From: Leptospira wolbachii serovar Codice str. CDC
Lineage (GTDB): Bacteria > Spirochaetota > Leptospiria > Leptospirales > Leptospiraceae
Assembly: GCF_000332515.2 (NCBI RefSeq)
Contig: NZ_AOGZ02000016.1
Coordinates: forward strand, 124,001 to 188,000
Direction: 5' to 3'
Length of the DNA stretch: 64,000 nt
Each line of letters begins with the position of its first letter. Position 1 is the first letter of the stretch. Made by a program: the position numbers and the translations under genes. Under the pieces are notes generated by a model. It was not told the DNA's origin, made no database searches, and saw only the letters and a program-made list of their open reading frames with translations. Positions 10,264 to 20,712 of this stretch are shown here, in pieces.

Positions 10264-10563
10264 ATGGCTTATGTTGTAACTGAAATTTGCGTTGATTGTA
10301 AATACACGAGTTGTGCAGCAGTTTGTCCGGTGGAAGCTTTTCATGAAGCTCCGGACACTTTGTACATTGATCCGGACACTTGTATTGATTGTAATGCTTG
10401 TCAATACGAATGTCCAATTGATGCGATTTTCCCGGACTATGATGTTCCGGAAAAACACAAACCTTCTATCGAAGTAAACGCAAAAGAAGCAAACAAATTC
10501 CCGGTAATTGTGACTACAAAACCACCCCTCAAAGGTGCGAAGTGTTCCGATTCGAGTAAATAA
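10264..10563 (+). CDS. 7Fe-type (FdxA-like) ferredoxin
   Basis: A 99-residue electron carrier. Cysteines lie at 9, 12, 17 and 21 (CVDCKYTSCAAVCPVEAF) and at 40, 43, 46 and 50 (CIDCNACQYECP), the layout of Azotobacter ferredoxin I with one [3Fe-4S] and one [4Fe-4S] cluster. The sequence VVTEICVDCKYTSC at the N-terminus matches that class closely. I chose the ATG at 10264 because GGAG lies 6 bases before it; an ATG at 10252 would overlap that site. Lying between ahcY and metH, it may supply electrons for reductive reactivation of cobalamin in MetH (inference). Confidence 0.92.
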   Translation: MAYVVTEICVDCKYTSCAAVCPVEAFHEAPDTLYIDPDTCIDCNACQYECPIDAIFPDYDVPEKHKPSIEVNAKEANKFPVIVTTKPPLKGAKCSDSSK

Positions 10564-10571
10564 ATGAATTA

Positions 10572-10602
10572 GGGGTGTATGGCTTAGGCCCTGCACCCTT
10601 TT
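10572..10602 (+). terminator. Possible weak terminator or attenuator before metH
   Basis: GGGTG/CACCC with an inner GGC-TTAG-GCC hairpin is followed by TTTTACTATATA. The outer stem is short and interrupted, so read-through into metH is likely. Confidence 0.4.
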
Positions 10603-10623
10603 ACTATATACTAATATAATTAT

Positions 10624-13600
10624 ATGAAATTTGAATATACCAATCCTTCCTCCAAATCCCTTTTAAAACTAATTAATGAGAGAATTCTCGTTTTAGATGG
10701 TGCTATGGGCACCATGATCCAAAGACATTCTTTGGAAGAAGATGACTTCCGTGGAGATCGTTTTAAGGATTGGCCAGTTTCCATCAAAGGGAATAACGAT
10801 GTTTTGGCGATCACCCGCCCTGATATCATTGAATCGGTCCACTTGGAATACCTAGAAGCTGGTGCCGATATCATTGAAACCAATACTTTTAGTTCGAATA
10901 TTGTCTCCCAGGCGGACTACCAAATGGAGTCAGCGGTTCGGGATCTAAATCTTGCGGCCGTGACCTGTGCTAAAAATGCAGTAGCTAAGTATAAAGCAAA
11001 AACTGGGAAAGAAGATGTGTTCATTGCAGGTTCCATTGGACCGACAGTAAAAACTGCTTCGCTCTCTCCGGATGTTAACAATCCTGCATTCCGCGCTGTC
11101 ACCTTTGATGAGTTAGTGGATTGTTTTTATGAACAAGTTTCGGCACTCCTAGATGGGGGTGTAGATTTACTTTTACCAGAAACCAATATTGATACTTTAA
11201 ATCTTAAGGCTTGTATTTTTGCGATTGAGAAGGTGTTCGAAGAACGTAAAATTCGTATCCCCGTTGTGCTTTCGGTGACGATTACCGATGCCTCTGGTAG
11301 AACACTTTCCGGCCAAACGGGCGAAGCGTTTTATATATCGATCAAACATGCCAAAGCTCTCGCTGTTGGAATCAACTGTGCGCTCGGTGCCGGTGAGATG
11401 CGTCCTTATATCGAAGAACTTTCTCGTGTAGCCGAAGGTTATGTGTCTTGTTATCCGAATGCAGGGCTTCCCAATGCCTTTGGTGGGTACGACCAAACGC
11501 CAGAAGAGTTTGGTGGTTGGATGAAAAACTTTGCAGAAGCAGGTTTTTTAAACATCGTCGGTGGATGTTGCGGAACTACACCAGATCATATACGAGCTGC
11601 CAAAGAAGCAGTCTCTAACATTGCTCCCCGCCCTTTAAGGGAACAACCGAAACTAAGTACTTTTGCAGGGCTTGAACCTTTAAAACTTACTAAAGACCAA
11701 GGGTTTATCAATATTGGGGAAAGAAACAATGTAACGGGATCTCCCAAATTCAAAAAACTCATCTTAGATGGTAACTTTGAAGAAGCGGTGCAAGTGGCTC
11801 TTCAACAAGTGCAAGCTGGTGCTAACATTATAGATATCAACTTTGATGAAGCTCTCCTAGATGGGGAAGCCTCGATGACCAAGTTTTTAAATCTAATCGC
11901 AGGAGAACCGGACATTGCACGAGTTCCCTTTATGGTGGATTCTTCCAAATGGTCTGTGTTACTCGCTGGATTAAAATGCATCCAAGGAAAACCCATAGTC
12001 AATTCAATCTCTTTGAAAGAAGGAGAAGAAGTTTTCCTTAGTCACGCTCGCACGATCCAAAGATTTGGCGCTGCAGCGATAGTTATGGCATTCGACGAAC
12101 AAGGGCAGGCGGCAACAAAAGATGACAAAGTCCGCATTTGTAAACGGGCTTACGACCTTCTTGTGGATAAATTAGATTTTGATCCGACAGATATTATTTT
12201 TGATCCGAACATTCTTACTGTAGCCACAGGGATCGAAGAACATAATAACTATGCGATGGATTTTATTGAGGCCACTCGTGAGATCAAACAGATTTGTCCT
12301 GGTGCCAAAGTATCTGGGGGCTTAAGTAATATTTCCTTTTCTTTTCGTGGGAATAACCCCGTTCGGGAAGCGATGCACTCCGTATTTTTATACCATGCCA
12401 TCCAAGCAGGAATGGATATGGCAATTGTGAATGCAGGGATGTTAGAAGTTTATGAACAAATTCCCAAAGATTTACTCGAACTGATTGAAGATGTAATTCT
12501 GAATCGTCGCTCCGATGCCACAGAACGTTTGATTGATGCTGCAGCTACCTTTCATGGGGAAGCTAAAGTCCAAAAGAAAGATGATGCTTGGAGAAGCGGA
12601 TCTGTGGAAGAACGTCTCACTCATGCTCTTGTGAAAGGAATAGATGAATTTGTAACGCAAGATACAGAAGAAGCAAGAACAAGTTTTGCAAGGCCACTCG
12701 AAGTGATTGAGGGGCCTCTCATGAATGGAATGAAAGTAGTGGGGGAACTTTTTGGTGCCGGAAAGATGTTTCTTCCACAAGTAGTAAAAAGTGCACGAGT
12801 GATGAAAAAAGCCGTGGCCTACTTACTTCCTTACATGGAAGAAGAAAAGCGAAACCAAAAAGACGAAAGTAAACAAGCAAAATTTCTCATTGCAACCGTG
12901 AAAGGTGATGTTCATGATATTGGAAAAAATATTGTGGGTGTTGTTCTTGCATGTAACAACTATGAGGTGATTGACCTTGGTGTAATGGTTCCTTGCGAAA
13001 AAATTCTAGAAACAGCAAAAAAAGAAAACGTAGCTGCCATTGGACTTTCAGGTCTCATTACGCCATCTCTTGATGAAATGGTTTATGTTGCCAAAGAAAT
13101 GGAACGCCAAGGATTCAAAGTTCCACTTCTCATTGGTGGGGCAACTACTTCACCAGCGCACACTGCTGTAAAAATCGCTGAACAGTATTCGAAGCCAGTG
13201 CTTCATGTGATGGATGCATCTCGTGTTGTAAATGTGATGAACAGTGCTCTCAATCCACAAACATCGGCGGATTATGCAAAGACTGTTGTTGAAGAACAGT
13301 CTCGAATCCGAGAAGAATTTTATTCTCGTGAGAATGAACGGAACATTTTACCGATCCAGGATGCGATCAAAAACAAATTCCATGCGAAATGGGATGGCTA
13401 TACTCCACCAAAGCCAAGTTTTACGGGAGTAAAAAAAATCGATGATGTGAACTTGAAAGATTTGCTCCCCTTTATAGATTGGTCCCCATTCTTTTTAGCT
13501 TGGGAACTCAAAGGTCGCTATCCTCAGATTCTTAAAGATGCAATCATAGGAAAAGAAGCGACTTCTTTGTTCAATGATGCACAAATCATTTTGAAGGAAA

Positions 13601-14340
13601 TGTTGGAGAATCCTTCTCTTAAACCAAGAGCCGTTGTGGGAATGTTCCCGGCAGTTTCTCATGGGGAAGTTGTCGAAATTTTTGAAGATGATTCCAAAAA
13701 CAAATCTTTGGGACTCTATCCGATGTTACGCCAACAAACTGTCAAAATGACAAATCAACCAAACTATAGTTTGGCGGATTTTATTGCGCCCAAAGAAAAA
13801 GATAAAAATGACTATATCGGTTTTTTTGCAGTCACTGCAGGGCATGGAATTGAAGAGTTAGCAAAAACTTACGAGGCCAAACAAGACGATTATAATTCTA
13901 TTTTAGTGAAGGCCCTTGCGGACCGTTTTGCCGAGGCTTTTGCAGAATACATGCACCATAGAATGCGTGAAGAGTGGGGATTTGGAAAGGACGAAAACCT
14001 AACCACAGAAGACCTCATTCGTGAGAAGTACCGTGGCATTCGTCCGGCACCTGGGTATCCTGCTTGTCCTGACCATACAGAGAAAAAGAAAATTTGGAAA
14101 CTTCTGGATGTGGAAAAAAATGCGGGAATCCAACTCACAGAATCCTGCGCAATGTGGCCGGCAAGTAGCGTCAGTGGGTATTATTTCTCTCACCCAGAGT
14201 CAAAGTATTTTGCCATTGGTAAAATTAACGAAGACCAGGTGGTTACCTATTCACAGGACAAATCCATGGAAAAATCCGAAGTGGAACGTTGGTTGTCACC
14301 GATTCTCAACTATGACCCTTCTCGTAAGTCTAAGACTTAA
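10624..14340 (+). CDS. metH: Cobalamin-dependent methionine synthase
   Basis: A full-length 1238-residue enzyme that methylates homocysteine from 5-methyltetrahydrofolate. Domains in order: homocysteine-binding barrel (about 10-330; zinc ligands in GINCALGA and [10 protein letters not shown]), pterin-binding barrel (about 360-620), B12 cap and B12-binding Rossmann fold (about 650-900, with [10 protein letters not shown] supplying the cobalt-ligating histidine), and the SAM-binding reactivation domain (about 910-1238, with [15 protein letters not shown]). No B12 riboswitch is visible in the 60 bp upstream, and no convincing ribosome binding site precedes the ATG. It is the last enzyme of the SAM-cycle operon. 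Confidence 0.98.
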   Translation: MKFEYTNPSSKSLLKLINERILVLDGAMGTMIQRHSLEEDDFRGDRFKDWPVSIKGNNDVLAITRPDIIESVHLEYLEAGADIIETNTFSSNIVSQADYQMESAVRDLNLAAVTCAKNAVAKYKAKTGKEDVFIAGSIGPTVKTASLSPDVNNPAFRAVTFDELVDCFYEQVSALLDGGVDLLLPETNIDTLNLKACIFAIEKVFEERKIRIPVVLSVTITDASGRTLSGQTGEAFYISIKHAKALAVGINCALGAGEMRPYIEELSRVAEGYVSCYPNAGLPNAFGGYDQTPEEFGGWMKNFAEAGFLNIVGGCCGTTPDHIRAAKEAVSNIAPRPLREQPKLSTFAGLEPLKLTKDQGFINIGERNNVTGSPKFKKLILDGNFEEAVQVALQQVQAGANIIDINFDEALLDGEASMTKFLNLIAGEPDIARVPFMVDSSKWSVLLAGLKCIQGKPIVNSISLKEGEEVFLSHARTIQRFGAAAIVMAFDEQGQAATKDDKVRICKRAYDLLVDKLDFDPTDIIFDPNILTVATGIEEHNNYAMDFIEATREIKQICPGAKVSGGLSNISFSFRGNNPVREAMHSVFLYHAIQAGMDMAIVNAGMLEVYEQIPKDLLELIEDVILNRRSDATERLIDAAATFHGEAKVQKKDDAWRSGSVEERLTHALVKGIDEFVTQDTEEARTSFARPLEVIEGPLMNGMKVVGELFGAGKMFLPQVVKSARVMKKAVAYLLPYMEEEKRNQKDESKQAKFLIATVKGDVHDIGKNIVGVVLACNNYEVIDLGVMVPCEKILETAKKENVAAIGLSGLITPSLDEMVYVAKEMERQGFKVPLLIGGATTSPAHTAVKIAEQYSKPVLHVMDASRVVNVMNSALNPQTSADYAKTVVEEQSRIREEFYSRENERNILPIQDAIKNKFHAKWDGYTPPKPSFTGVKKIDDVNLKDLLPFIDWSPFFLAWELKGRYPQILKDAIIGKEATSLFNDAQIILKEMLENPSLKPRAVVGMFPAVSHGEVVEIFEDDSKNKSLGLYPMLRQQTVKMTNQPNYSLADFIAPKEKDKNDYIGFFAVTAGHGIEELAKTYEAKQDDYNSILVKALADRFAEAFAEYMHHRMREEWGFGKDENLTTEDLIREKYRGIRPAPGYPACPDHTEKKKIWKLLDVEKNAGIQLTESCAMWPASSVSGYYFSHPESKYFAIGKINEDQVVTYSQDKSMEKSEVERWLSPILNYDPSRKSKT

Positions 14341-14373
14341 AGAGAAAACGTTTACGACGTTTAGGGGGATCAG

Positions 14374-14685
14374 GTGAGTTTCATTGAAAAGAGTCACAAT
14401 CATGGATGGAAGTCTGTTGCCAAAGGAACCCTTGGCGGTGGATTTCCCTTCCATTCGAAACTTGCCACATGGCTGGAGGAATATACTAATATTCCTAAGG
14501 AAGCAGAGTTAGAAATTTTGGAAGTGAGTTGTGGTGAATCCAGTTGCCCGACAGAAGAAACTTTGATTGTTTGGAATGAGATCCCTGAGGCAAGCAAACA
14601 TGAGTTTCGGATCTCTCGTAAAAAAGAAATGATTTCTAAGATGGATGTGGATTTGTCTTGGAAGCGGTTTGTGAGTAAAATTTAA
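14374..14685 (+). CDS. Conserved hypothetical protein with CGExxCPxxET motif
   Basis: A 103-residue soluble protein starting at GTG 14374, with a strong AGGGGG ribosome site five bases upstream. The middle contains EVSCGESSCPTEETLIVW; I recall the CGExxCPxxET pattern from small proteins loosely annotated as nitrate-reductase-like in other bacteria, without a proven function. The two cysteines are four residues apart and could bind metal. It lies 33 bp after metH, across a small AAACGT/ACGTTT hairpin, and may be the last gene of the SAM-cycle operon, perhaps linked to metal or cofactor handling (speculative). Confidence 0.65.
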   Translation: MSFIEKSHNHGWKSVAKGTLGGGFPFHSKLATWLEEYTNIPKEAELEILEVSCGESSCPTEETLIVWNEIPEASKHEFRISRKKEMISKMDVDLSWKRFVSKI

Positions 14686-14849
14686 CGACCTTTGCGCAAG
14701 GGATCGCAGCGGAAATCCTTTCCTTAATCAGAATATAATATTGTACAGAATCATTTTGGAAAGATTGCAGCGTAGAGCCCGGTCGGTGATTCGATTCGAT
14801 TTTCGCATTGAATCAAATTCGATGCGCCATATAAAGCAAAGATAGAACA
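14686..14849. other. Intergenic segment with a repeated short motif and a hairpin
   Basis: The 164 bp after 14685 hold GATCGCAGCG (from about 14702) and GATTGCAGCG (from about 14763), two near-copies of one 10-mer, and a 10-bp stem with a CAA loop (14804-14826: CGCAT-T-GAAT/ATTC-G-ATGCG). There is no coding frame. The second hairpin lies just before the next gene and has no T-tract. Confidence 0.4.
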
Positions 14850-15239
14850 ATGGTAGATTCAATGGTATTTTTTAAAAACAATCCCCGGTATATATTTCTT
14901 TTGGATGGTCTTGGTGCCATTCTTTCTGCTGTGTTACTTGCTTTTGTGTTACCTCTCTTTATCGACTTCCTGGGGATGCCTTTAGAAACACTTTATACAT
15001 TATCAATATTGCCGATCGTTTATGCCATTTATTCTTTGTTATGTTATTTTTTGAATCCGTTCCAGTGGAAGTTTTATTTACGTGTGATAGCCAGTGCAAA
15101 CTTTTTGTACTGTTTGGTAACTATGGTTTATCTAATTTTGAATTTGGATCAGACAACTATCTTTGGTGAATTGTATTTTGTTTTAGAAATGTTGGTGATT
15201 GTCAGTTTAGCAACTTTCGAAATGAAAGTTTCTAATTAG
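14850..15239 (+). CDS. Four-helix integral membrane protein, unknown function
   Basis: A 129-residue protein with four predicted transmembrane helices (about residues 17-38, 45-68, 75-95 and 103-123) and short loops. No catalytic motif is visible. An ATG six codons in (MVFFKNN) is an alternative start. Its last 8 bp overlap the convergent outer-membrane protein gene. I do not recognise the family beyond a general resemblance to small spirochaete and Bacteroidetes membrane proteins. Confidence 0.6.
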   Translation: MVDSMVFFKNNPRYIFLLDGLGAILSAVLLAFVLPLFIDFLGMPLETLYTLSILPIVYAIYSLLCYFLNPFQWKFYLRVIASANFLYCLVTMVYLILNLDQTTIFGELYFVLEMLVIVSLATFEMKVSN

Positions 15240-16053
15240 CGTTAGATGATGGGGCCACAGGCATATAATACTTGAGGCCTAAGTTTCCTTGGATTTCTGG
15301 CGCCCAAAGTTCATCCAGAGTTCGACCAGCTTCCCTTGCGTTCAGAGGAACTCTTACCATTCCTTCTAAAGTTAGATTGCTGTTAGAAATGCTAATTCCT
15401 GGTGTTACGTAGACTTGTCTTCCCACAAAGTTGGTTCTGGAAGGTTCTTGTGCACGAATGGAAGAATTGAGACGACTATTGATATCGTTATCAAAACGAT
15501 GAAGTTCTGACAGTTGCAAAAAGAGTTCCCAACGAGAGTTTTTAATAAAGGAAAACAAATTACGGTTGAGTCGGTATTTGATCCGCACTCTAGATTCTGC
15601 CACATCCACATACCCAGAAGCACCTTGGTTCATAGACATTCCTATGCTGAGTCCTAAATCAAAAGTAAAACCATTGCGGTAATACACATAAGTGACATTG
15701 GGTTGGTAGGAAAGTAGAGCTGAGTTCATTCGCTCAGGGCGGACATCAAAATTCCCTTCTGGGTTTCTGTAGGGGTTAGTTGTAGAAAACGGAATTATGG
15801 GTGAAAAAATTTGAATCCCCGCCATGGGGTCATCGGATTTAGGAAGTTTACCATCGAATCCGAGTTCCAACTCTTTTGGAAAACGAAAAGGGATTAGTAT
15901 CGCCAAATTTCCGTTATGTGAGCCGCCGACTTGGAATAAAGAAGCTCTAGGATCTGAGAAAGAATAACTAGAAAAGAAGGGTAGGCCTTGTGCAAAAATA
16001 GTAAGGCTCGTCATGGCAACGAGAATGGTAGGTAGTACTATCTTTTTAAGCAT
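15232..16053 (-). CDS. Exported, predicted outer-membrane protein
   Basis: A 273-residue protein with a signal peptide (MLKKIVLPTILVAMTSLTIFAQ, cleavage near FAQ). The mature part is rich in Tyr, Phe, Asn and Arg in alternating patterns such as VTYVYYRNGFTFDLGLSIG, as in beta-barrel or surface proteins of Leptospira. The C-terminus (LKYYMPVAPSSNAN) lacks a terminal aromatic residue, so barrel insertion is uncertain. It is divergent from the phosphofructokinase gene with 84 bp between starts. I cannot assign a family. Confidence 0.65.
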   Translation of the reverse strand: MLKKIVLPTILVAMTSLTIFAQGLPFFSSYSFSDPRASLFQVGGSHNGNLAILIPFRFPKELELGFDGKLPKSDDPMAGIQIFSPIIPFSTTNPYRNPEGNFDVRPERMNSALLSYQPNVTYVYYRNGFTFDLGLSIGMSMNQGASGYVDVAESRVRIKYRLNRNLFSFIKNSRWELFLQLSELHRFDNDINSRLNSSIRAQEPSRTNFVGRQVYVTPGISISNSNLTLEGMVRVPLNAREAGRTLDELWAPEIQGNLGLKYYMPVAPSSNAN

Positions 16054-16137
16054 CTAAAAGCATTTCTGCCTGCTTTTCCTTAGTTTGGCAATGAAATTTG
16101 CTTTCTTCTCGCTCTTTTTTTGTTATAAGTTTAACCG

Positions 16138-17445
16138 ATGAATGAAAACGATACCAAGGTTGAACAATTTGGTCCCTGTACCATCCCAAACCCAGCAGGG
16201 TATGACTATTGGACGGAAGACAACTCCGTCGTACTTTTCCAAACTATATTTTCAGGTCATGCCGATGCCAAAAAGACTGTAGAGACCAGCCCTGTATTTT
16301 TTGAACAAGCTGGTCCCAAAGAGAAGATCTACTTTCGTCCGGAAGAGGTCACTGCGGGCATTGTCACTTGCGGGGGTCTTTGCCCAGGAATCAACGATGT
16401 CATTCGCGCTTTGGTGATGGAGCTTCATTACCGGTACAAAGTGCCTCGTATTTTGGGATTTCCTTTTGGATATGAAGGTCTTGTCAAAAAATTTGGGCAT
16501 AGACCCGTGGAACTCACACCCGACAAAGTGGCTCACATTATGAACTTCGGTGGATCCATTTTAGGATCTTCTCGTGGGAATCAAAATATTGGAGATATGG
16601 TCGATACATTGTGCCTTTATGGAGTGAAGATGTTATTCTGTATCGGTGGGGATGGGACTCTTCGTGGAGCTCAGGCCATCCAAGCGGAAATTCGCAAACG
16701 AAAAGAAGACATCGCCATTGTGGGAATCCCAAAAACGATTGATAATGATATCAATTATGTTCAAAAGACATTTGGTTTCTCGACTGCGTTTAGTAAGGCG
16801 GTGGAAGCAGTGAACTGCGCTCACGAAGAAGCCAAAGGGGCTCCCAATGGAATTGGACTTGTGAAACTAATGGGAAGACATTCCGGTTTTATTGCGGTTA
16901 ATTCGGCCCTTGCTTCCAAAAATGTAAATTTTGTACTCATCCCTGAACTTGATTTTGATTTAGAAGGAGAGGGTGCCTTTCTTACTGTATTGAAAGAACG
17001 GGTACAAAGAAGAGGACATGCGGTAATCATTGTAGCAGAAGGCGCTGGTCAAAAGTATTTTGAAGACAAGGGTGAAAAAGACCAGTCGGGTAACAAGAAG
17101 TTGGCGGATATTGGGATTTTTATTAAGGATAAAATCACAGAATACTTCAAAAAAGAAAATGTCGCACTCAACTTAAAATATATAGATCCAAGTTATATCA
17201 TTCGCTCCGTTCCTGCCAATGCAGAAGACTCTGTATTCTGTGGATTTCTCGCTCAGAACGCAGTGCATGCTGCCTTTGCCGGTAGAACGGGTTGTGTGGT
17301 GGGAATTTGGAACAATGTGTTTACAGTCATGCCAATTTCCTTAGCGATTGCCGAAAGAAAGGTCCTTCGGCCAGAGAGAAGTACTTTATGGCGAGCACTG
17401 CTTGCCTCGACTGGCCAGCCGAATGTGATGAAGGCGAAGAGCTGA
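16138..17445 (+). CDS. 6-Phosphofructokinase, plant-like ATP-dependent clade
   Basis: A 435-residue enzyme of glycolysis phosphorylating fructose 6-phosphate. Motifs include [14 protein letters not shown] (79-92), GGDGTLRGA (170-178), PKTIDNDI (199-206), MGRHSGFIA and [15 protein letters not shown]. Glycine in GGDGT, where PPi-dependent enzymes carry Asp, suggests ATP as donor. The PKTIDND segment together with the length of about 435 residues resembles the plant/spirochaete long clade rather than E. coli PfkA. A conserved N-terminal extension of about 70 residues precedes the catalytic core. The stop codon lies inside a strong terminator hairpin. Confidence 0.93.
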   Translation: MNENDTKVEQFGPCTIPNPAGYDYWTEDNSVVLFQTIFSGHADAKKTVETSPVFFEQAGPKEKIYFRPEEVTAGIVTCGGLCPGINDVIRALVMELHYRYKVPRILGFPFGYEGLVKKFGHRPVELTPDKVAHIMNFGGSILGSSRGNQNIGDMVDTLCLYGVKMLFCIGGDGTLRGAQAIQAEIRKRKEDIAIVGIPKTIDNDINYVQKTFGFSTAFSKAVEAVNCAHEEAKGAPNGIGLVKLMGRHSGFIAVNSALASKNVNFVLIPELDFDLEGEGAFLTVLKERVQRRGHAVIIVAEGAGQKYFEDKGEKDQSGNKKLADIGIFIKDKITEYFKKENVALNLKYIDPSYIIRSVPANAEDSVFCGFLAQNAVHAAFAGRTGCVVGIWNNVFTVMPISLAIAERKVLRPERSTLWRALLASTGQPNVMKAKS

Positions 17446-17473
17446 TCTTTTTAGATCAGCTGTTTTCCACTTT
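17440..17473 (+). terminator. Terminator hairpin overlapping the pfk stop codon
   Basis: Perfect 9-bp stem AGCTGATCT/AGATCAGCT with a TTTT loop, followed by GTTTTCC and a T-rich run. The TGA of the phosphofructokinase gene lies within the left arm, and the convergent gene ends inside the right side. Confidence 0.75.
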
Positions 17474-18046
17474 TTTTTGGAACTTGAGGATATTGTCTCG
17501 GATCTCTTCCTCTTTTTGGTGGAGTTCTTTTAGAAACTCAGTATCCAAAATCATTTCTGGTTTTTTGATGAATTTGCTTTCATCGTAGTTGTCAATTTCG
17601 TATAACAGATCTTCGATGTTGGATTCAACTTTTACAAGACTTTGGATGGATTCCACCACCTTTTTATTTACAAATAAGATTTCTTTGAATCGTAAGATAT
17701 AGTGTTGGAATCTGTTTTCGCGGATCATGGCTTGGCGTTGCATTTCCCGAACTACTTCTCGTTCTTTTAGAACTTCTTTTTTTTCTACCAGGATTTGGTT
17801 TTTAAAAATTCGAATTAGATTTTCAGTTTCCAGTTTATAATTTTCAAAACTGCTGTTGTGATTGTTCTGTAAGTCATCTAGTTGTTTGCGAAAATCTTTT
17901 TCTCGCAAACGATCTTGTTCTTTGCGTAATTTGTCAGATGTTTGTAGCGCGTTTTTGACACGTGTTTCTATAACAGCATCTAACATGGCTTTATGCAGTT
18001 TATCCAATCGTAAGGTCACTGCTATTGCATATAGAATGCGTTTCAT
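17456..18046 (-). CDS. Coiled-coil protein of unknown function
   Basis: A 196-residue protein dominated by charged heptad repeats from about residue 30 to 125 (for example KLRKEQDRLREKDFRKQLDDL), with no signal peptide and no cysteines. The N-terminus MKRILYAIAVTLRL is mildly hydrophobic. It is 15 bp downstream of a GAF/SpoIIE-type phosphatase on the same strand, so the two are probably cotranscribed, and a scaffolding or regulatory role with it is possible. No family recognised. Confidence 0.65.
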   Translation of the reverse strand: MKRILYAIAVTLRLDKLHKAMLDAVIETRVKNALQTSDKLRKEQDRLREKDFRKQLDDLQNNHNSSFENYKLETENLIRIFKNQILVEKKEVLKEREVVREMQRQAMIRENRFQHYILRFKEILFVNKKVVESIQSLVKVESNIEDLLYEIDNYDESKFIKKPEMILDTEFLKELHQKEEEIRDNILKFQKKVENS

Positions 18047-18061
18047 AAAAACTCCTTATTA

Positions 18062-19807
18062 TTAGTTTAGACGAATAATAAAGAGAGATAGGTCATCGTG
18101 GGGTTCTGCTTCGCCCACAAATTCACTTACTTTTTGTAAAATGGCCTGTCTCACGACTTCTGGTGGATCATTGATATGAGATAGAATCACTGACTCTAAC
18201 CTTTCTTCCGAGAAGAGTTCTTCTTTCATATTCATAGCTTCTGTCACACCATCTGTGTATAGAACTAACAAATCCCCAGGGAGATAACTCACCGTATGTT
18301 CGGAAAATTCACAATTCCCAATTCCCATCGGTTGGCCTTTTCCAGAAAGGTGTTGGATTTTATGATGTTTTTTACGATAGATGATTTGCATATTATGACC
18401 TGCGGAAGAATAGGTTAATTCTTTTTTAGTCATATTGATCCGTACAAGCATAGCAGTGACAAACATAAGGAAACCTGATTTGTCCTGTAAGATTTTATTT
18501 GCATTGAAGAGTGCTTCGCTAGTAGAAGTGGTTTTCGAAACTTCTTGTTGCAATACTGTTTTCGAAAATTCCATAAAGAGTGCCGCAGGAGTTCCTTTTC
18601 CTGAAACATCGGCAATGATCACAGAGACTTCATCTTTTCCATGGACTACCATATCATAGAAGTCTCCACCAATTTCTCTTGATGCTTGGTAGTAGGTATC
18701 AAACTCTAATAGCGAGTATTGTTTCGGAATGATGGGCAGTGAGTGTTTCTGGATCATAGCTGCCACTTGCATATCGCGGTCTATGTTTTTTAAACGTTCA
18801 CTTTGTATCTTCACTTGCAATGCTGTATAAGCTTCCCCGACTTGGTTGGTAAGGGTTCGTAAAATACGAATGTCCATTTCATCGAATCGAGTGCGAGATG
18901 TTTTGTCAGATACCACTAGGGAACCGAGCCATTCTTTGTTTTTTAGGATGGGGAAAATGATCAGACTGTGTTGGAAAAGCCCTTTGTGTGTGAGTTGGAT
19001 TCCTTGGGGGGAGTTTGCAGAAATAATTTTGAATCCTTTGAACATCCAATCGGCTTTATCAGCATAGAGTAAAACTTCTACATCTTCATCATGGATTTGG
19101 TCTGAAAAACCTTTGGATTTGGATCTAGGAAGGCCTTTCTTTTCAATTTTTTCGAAGTTGAGACAAACCCTATCCACTTGTAAAACTTCTGAAATGGTTT
19201 TGACCGCAAGATCCATAAATTCGTCAGAACTTTGGATGTTAGCAAGGGCCTGGGAAATTTGGAATAGGCAATTGAGTTCGTTGGCTCGTAGGTTTAGGTT
19301 GTCGATAAGAAGTCGGTTCTTGACAGCAATGGCTGCTAAGTTAGATAGATACTTTAAAATTTTGATATCGGTATGATTGAAATCACGATTGTCGAGAGAG
19401 TTTACAGCTTCCAGTACACCTTGTACTTCTCCTTGGGCAATCATGGGAACACAGAGAAGATTTCTTGTAACATACCCCACTTTTTGATCAATGGCTTTGA
19501 ATATCCTTGGGTCATTGGCAGCATCGTTGACAATTTCTGGTTTGAGAGTCTCTAAAACCATCCCGGCAATCCCTTTTCCCCTTGGGACTGTTAGGTGAGC
19601 AAGGGACTCTTCTTTTAATCCACTGGTTGTGTTAAACACTAACTGATCATTTTCTTTATCATATAAAAGAAGGGAAGATCCTTCTGTTTGGAGAACATCG
19701 CGGGTGATACCCATGATTTCGCTGAGTAGAGTGTCCAAATCTTCGTGAGAGTTGATTCGGCTTGTAATGTCTGAAATCAGACTTAATGTCAGTAGTTTTG
19801 TAGGCAT
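18062..19807 (-). CDS. GAF-GAF-SpoIIE-type serine phosphatase (RsbU-like)
   Basis: A 581-residue soluble signalling protein. Two GAF domains (about 8-165 and 175-325) precede a PP2C/SpoIIE phosphatase (about 375-580) with EIGGDFYDMV, IADVSGKGTPAALFM, YSSAGHN and HDDLSLFIIRL, which hold the metal-binding aspartates. Such enzymes dephosphorylate anti-sigma-factor antagonists (STAS proteins) in partner-switching pathways. A small molecule or redox signal probably binds the GAF domains. The gene is 6 bp from argB upstream on the same strand. A STAS-like protein is encoded far away at 60566-61045, without evidence that they interact. Confidence 0.93.
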   Translation of the reverse strand: MPTKLLTLSLISDITSRINSHEDLDTLLSEIMGITRDVLQTEGSSLLLYDKENDQLVFNTTSGLKEESLAHLTVPRGKGIAGMVLETLKPEIVNDAANDPRIFKAIDQKVGYVTRNLLCVPMIAQGEVQGVLEAVNSLDNRDFNHTDIKILKYLSNLAAIAVKNRLLIDNLNLRANELNCLFQISQALANIQSSDEFMDLAVKTISEVLQVDRVCLNFEKIEKKGLPRSKSKGFSDQIHDEDVEVLLYADKADWMFKGFKIISANSPQGIQLTHKGLFQHSLIIFPILKNKEWLGSLVVSDKTSRTRFDEMDIRILRTLTNQVGEAYTALQVKIQSERLKNIDRDMQVAAMIQKHSLPIIPKQYSLLEFDTYYQASREIGGDFYDMVVHGKDEVSVIIADVSGKGTPAALFMEFSKTVLQQEVSKTTSTSEALFNANKILQDKSGFLMFVTAMLVRINMTKKELTYSSAGHNMQIIYRKKHHKIQHLSGKGQPMGIGNCEFSEHTVSYLPGDLLVLYTDGVTEAMNMKEELFSEERLESVILSHINDPPEVVRQAILQKVSEFVGEAEPHDDLSLFIIRLN

Positions 19808-19813
19808 CCGAAT

Positions 19814-20692
19814 CTATCCTTGTTCGATCAAACTTCCAATCCCTTGGTTCGTCAATATTTCAATTAAGACGGAATGGGGAACTCGACCGTCAATGATGTG
19901 GGCTCGTTTGACTCCTGAGTCAATCGCTCCCAAACAACACTCTACTTTAGGTATCATGCCACCAGAGATCTGTCCACTTTTTATATATTTGTGAATGTCT
20001 GCCTTTTTGAGACCCGTTACCAATTGGCCGTCAATGAGGATGCCGGGTGTGTCGGTGAGTAAAATGAGTTTGTCTGCATGGAGAGCTTGTGCAATCGCAC
20101 CTGCCATTGTGTCAGCATTGATATTGAGTGTTTGGCCATCTCTTGACATGGCGACAGGAGAGATAATAGGAATAAAACCTTCACGTTGTAAGGTGAATAA
20201 AATTTTGGGATCCACTTCCGCAATTTCTCCCACAAGTCCTAAGTCCACTTTTTGAACTTTGCCGTCTTCCCCTTCGACTTCCATCAGATACTTTTCTGCA
20301 ATCGCAAGTCCGCCATCTTTACCCGATAGACCAACTGGTTTTCCACCTTTTTCTTGGATGAGAGAAACAATCTGTTTATTCACCTTTCCCGTAAGAACCA
20401 TCTCCACCACTTCCATGGTGGCTTCATCTGTGACCCTATGGCCACGAATGAACTGAGTATTCAGGTTCAGAGACTTGATCAGAGCGTTGATTTCTGGGCC
20501 ACCACCGTGGACAACAACGGGATTGATTCCTAAATACTTCAATAGTACAATATCTTCAGCAAAAGATGCTTTTAATTCTTCTTCCACCATGGCAGCCCCG
20601 CCATACTTGATGACAATGGTTTTCCCCGAATAATTGATCAAATAGGGAAGAGCTTCCAAGATATGATTGATTTTTTCAGAATGGTGGTTCAT
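19814..20692 (-). CDS. argB: Acetylglutamate kinase
   Basis: A 292-residue enzyme of arginine synthesis that phosphorylates N-acetylglutamate. Motifs: VIKYGGAAM (N-terminal ATP/phosphate loop), [13 protein letters not shown] (acetylglutamate binding), LSGKDGGL and [16 protein letters not shown] use the ATG at 20692 because the codons before it contain AGG at the right distance; an in-frame ATG at 20704 would overlap that site. No other arg genes are nearby. It starts about 20 bp from the divergent Nit gene, leaving almost no room for two separate promoters. Confidence 0.96.
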   Translation of the reverse strand: MNHHSEKINHILEALPYLINYSGKTIVIKYGGAAMVEEELKASFAEDIVLLKYLGINPVVVHGGGPEINALIKSLNLNTQFIRGHRVTDEATMEVVEMVLTGKVNKQIVSLIQEKGGKPVGLSGKDGGLAIAEKYLMEVEGEDGKVQKVDLGLVGEIAEVDPKILFTLQREGFIPIISPVAMSRDGQTLNINADTMAGAIAQALHADKLILLTDTPGILIDGQLVTGLKKADIHKYIKSGQISGGMIPKVECCLGAIDSGVKRAHIIDGRVPHSVLIEILTNQGIGSLIEQG

Positions 20693-20712
20693 AAAAGACC
20701 TCATTTATGATA

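Noticed and set aside
10564..10623. A cobalamin or SAM riboswitch ahead of metH
   Set aside because: The gap is only about 60 bases and shows a small hairpin, too short for either riboswitch class.
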